Shown one piece after another: positions 5,775 to 7,218 of a DNA stretch of 7,218 nucleotides (its first letter is position 1; the number at the start of each line of letters is the position of its first letter). The DNA is from JBFMCC01 sp034435275 (lineage in GTDB: Bacteria; Chloroflexota; Anaerolineae; Anaerolineales; Villigracilaceae). The stretch covers positions 1 through 7,218 of the forward strand of contig DAOTXP010000112.1 of the NCBI GenBank assembly GCA_034435275.1, given 5' to 3'. The notes under the pieces were generated by a model, which worked only from the letters and a program-made list of their open reading frames with translations, did no database searches and was not told the origin of the DNA. Made by a program: the position numbers and the translations under genes.

Positions 5775-6616
5775 CGCGTCCGATTCACATTCTCGTCACC
5801 AATGACGATTCGGTCACCGCGCCCGGCCTGCTGGCGTTGACGCAGGAAATGCGCAAACTGGGGCAGGTGAGCGTGCTGGCCCCGGACCGCAACTGGTCTG
5901 GCAGCGGGCATGTCAAGACTCTCGACCGCGCCCTGCGCGTGAAGGAGACCCGCCTCGCGGATGGCACGCCCGCGTTCGCCAGCGACGGCGCCCCGTCCGA
6001 TTGTGTGGCGCTGGCCACGCTCGGCTTCCTGAAAGACCCGGTGGACCTGGTGGTCTCCGGCATCAACGCCGGGGCCAATCTCGGCCACGACGTCACCTAT
6101 TCGGGGACGGTCACCGCAGCCATGGAGGCGGTCATCGCTGGACTGCCCGGCATCGCTGTCTCGCTCGACCTGCCCGAGAATCACGTTGGAGAGTTGAATT
6201 ACTACCCGGCGGCGCGTGTGGCCCGCCGCGTGGTGGAGCACGTGCTCGCCAACAGTCTGCCGGACGAGATCCTGCTCAATGTAAACGTGCCATACCTGGG
6301 CTATGAAGAATTGCGCGGCTTCCTGCTCACCCGCCAGGGTCTGCGCGTGTATCACAGCCGCCTCGACGAGCGCATTGACCCGCGCGGCCGTCCCTATTAC
6401 TGGATTGGCGGCGACGCGCCCACCGGCGTGGCGGAACGCGGCACGGATGTGGGCGCGCTGGCCGAGGGCTACGTCTCCATCACGCCTCTGCAACTGGACC
6501 TGACCGCTTATCGTGTCCTGAGCGATCTCAATCACTGGGACTGGACTGAATCGCCTCCCAGGATTTCCGAGATGAATCTACCGGTTTTCACGGTCGGCGC
6601 GCCGCGCACAGATTAA
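5771..6616 (+). CDS. surE: SurE 5'/3'-nucleotidase
   Basis: A 281-residue SurE-family phosphatase, a cytosolic metal-dependent enzyme that dephosphorylates nucleoside monophosphates and, in some bacteria, short polyphosphate. The metal ligands are in place: D12 and D13 (LVTNDDS), S43 (APDRNWSGSGH), and N99 (VVSGINAGANLG). The TYSGTVTAAMEAVIAGLPGIA motif (109-129) follows. The usual GTP(A/T)DCV motif reads GAPSDCV (73-79), with Ala in place of Thr, a mild deviation. The C-terminal part (about 190-250) has the typical TDVGALAEGYVSITPLQLDLT. It is slightly longer than E. coli SurE (253 residues), with the extra length mostly after residue 255. The ATG overlaps the stop of the micropeptide, and AGGGA lies six bases before it. 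The Pho-box promoter upstream suggests phosphate scavenging instead of the pcm/rpoS stationary-phase context known in E. coli. Confidence 0.93.
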   Translation: MTRPIHILVTNDDSVTAPGLLALTQEMRKLGQVSVLAPDRNWSGSGHVKTLDRALRVKETRLADGTPAFASDGAPSDCVALATLGFLKDPVDLVVSGINAGANLGHDVTYSGTVTAAMEAVIAGLPGIAVSLDLPENHVGELNYYPAARVARRVVEHVLANSLPDEILLNVNVPYLGYEELRGFLLTRQGLRVYHSRLDERIDPRGRPYYWIGGDAPTGVAERGTDVGALAEGYVSITPLQLDLTAYRVLSDLNHWDWTESPPRISEMNLPVFTVGAPRTD

Positions 6617-6636
6617 GCGTCTCTTCTCCTCCTTAC

Positions 6637-6680
6637 GTCAACGTCCTGCCGTCCCCCCTTCCGGCAGGACGTTGACTTTA
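6637..6680 (+). terminator. Strong hairpin terminator after surE
   Basis: A perfect 15-bp stem (GTCAACGTCCTGCCG 6637-6651 with its complement at 6662-6676) closes a 10-base loop containing six C. It begins 21 bases after the surE stop. The following T tract is short (TTTA), so efficiency may depend on stem stability. It separates the surE transcript from the pstS promoter, which starts 19 bases further on. Confidence 0.75.
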
Positions 6681-6698
6681 ATCGTGTGTGCGAAAATG

Positions 6699-6752
6699 TT
6701 TACCAGTTGTTAACTTACCCTTCCATTGCCCTTAAACGTGGATTGGTATCCT
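6699..6752 (+). promoter_or_regulatory. Pho-box promoter of pstS
   Basis: TTTACC (6699), TTAACT (6710), TTCCAT (6721) and TTAAAC (6732) start exactly 11 bp apart, and TTGGTA (6743) continues the phase. The extended -10 TGG-TATCCT ends at 6752, nine bases after the fourth box. The expected start near 6759 gives a leader of about 26 bases with AAGGAG (6773-6778), seven bases before the ATG. This is the standard geometry of activator-dependent phosphate-starvation promoters, and pstS is the classic target, which supports the assignment of the same element before surE. Confidence 0.7.
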
Positions 6753-6785
6753 TGCGGAGTATAAAAAACCAAAAGGAGAAAAGAA

Positions 6786-7218
6786 ATGACCAAAATTGTT
6801 CGTCCCGTTATGTTCGTGCTGGTCGCCCTGAGCATGGTGCTGGCGGCCTGCGGCGCTCCCGCCGAGCCTGTCACCGTAGTACAGACCCAGGTAGTGGAAA
6901 AAGTTATCACCCCCACCGCCGGTCCTGTCGAAGGCACCATCCTCGTGGACGGTTCCAGCACAGTGGCGCCGATCACCGCCGCAGTGGCGGAGGAATTCCA
7001 GGCGGAGTTCCCTGAGGTGCGCGTGCCCGTCGGCATTTCCGGCACGGGCGGCGGCTTCAAGAAGTTCTGCGCCGGCGAGACCGACATTTCCGACGCCTCG
7101 CGCCCAATCAAGGAATCCGAAACCGAACTGTGCGCGCAGAATGGAATTGAATATGTGGAATTGCCTGTCGCTTTTGACGGTTTGGCTGTCATGGTCAACC
7201 CGCAAAATGACTTCGCCG
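6786..7218 (+). CDS. pstS: Phosphate ABC transporter substrate-binding lipoprotein PstS, 3'-truncated
   Basis: The first 144 codons of a phosphate-binding protein; the gene runs off the window. A lipoprotein signal peptide (1-21) ends in the lipobox LAAC with C22 as the lipidated residue. A low-complexity Val/Thr/Pro spacer (28-47) precedes the PstS core. Phosphate-contacting motifs are present: DGSSTVAPI (55-63), SGTGGGFKKFCAGETD (85-100) and ISDASRPIK (101-109), then VELPVAFDGLAVMVNP. It captures phosphate outside the membrane and hands it to PstCAB, which are probably encoded just beyond the window. C95 and C117 might form a disulfide. AAGGAG lies seven bases before the ATG. Transcription should be induced by phosphate limitation through the upstream boxes. 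Confidence 0.92.
   Translation, partial: MTKIVRPVMFVLVALSMVLAACGAPAEPVTVVQTQVVEKVITPTAGPVEGTILVDGSSTVAPITAAVAEEFQAEFPEVRVPVGISGTGGGFKKFCAGETDISDASRPIKESETELCAQNGIEYVELPVAFDGLAVMVNPQNDFA

Noticed and set aside
5642..6535. Long minus-strand open frame opposite surE
   Set aside because: It is antisense to a well-conserved SurE protein, shows no recognisable domain, and is the kind of shadow frame expected in GC-rich coding DNA.
6760..6765. TATAAA as the pstS -10
   Set aside because: A start from it would fall at about 6772, inside or next to the ribosome site. The extended -10 TGG-TATCCT is shared with the surE promoter and fits the boxes better.
1..7218. CRISPR array, tRNA, rRNA, insertion sequence or phage genes
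   Set aside because: No regularly spaced repeats, no tRNA-like cloverleaf and no transposase or phage protein could be recognised on either strand.

Overview
The window looks like chromosomal DNA from a GC-rich bacterium, most likely Chloroflexota of the Anaerolineae type. This is an inference. It rests on the Thr/Pro-rich linker before a C-terminal membrane anchor in the first gene, the style of the PstS lipoprotein, the SRPBCC/zinc-ribbon adenylate cyclase, and several intergenic repeats of kinds I remember as common in such genomes. No taxonomic marker gene is present.

Layout. A 5'-truncated DUF4349 membrane protein (1-663, +) converges on an MgtC/SapB-family membrane protein (708-1343, -), with a hairpin terminator between them that can serve both strands. 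Then comes a MITE-like repeat of about 102 bp with imperfect terminal inverted repeats (1398-1499), followed by a class III adenylate cyclase with an N-terminal SRPBCC-like region (1539-3338, -). A 113-bp divergent promoter region separates the cyclase from a PhoB/PhoR-type two-component pair (3452-4162 and 4185-5408, +). Next are a repeat-bearing intergenic region, an unlisted 34-codon membrane micropeptide (5670-5774) overlapping surE by ATGA (5771-6616), a strong hairpin terminator, and the start of the phosphate-binding lipoprotein gene pstS (6786 to the window end).

Main observation. The regions upstream of the micropeptide-surE pair and of pstS share an ungapped regulatory element. It has four TT-starting hexamers at exact 11-bp spacing (TTTACC, TTAAC-, TTC---, TTAA-C), then nine bases, then an extended -10, TGGTATCCT. 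This is the spacing expected of PhoP/PhoB boxes. A related but weaker arrangement precedes phoB, and the same two TTAA boxes, read on the other strand, lie just upstream of a perfect TATAAT that faces the adenylate cyclase. The simplest model is a local Pho regulon: PhoR/PhoB sense phosphate limitation, autoregulate, and switch on PstS (phosphate capture) together with a SurE nucleotidase and its small membrane partner (phosphate release from nucleotides). The cyclase may be coupled to it. The gene identities are well supported; the regulatory circuit is an inference from sequence pattern alone.
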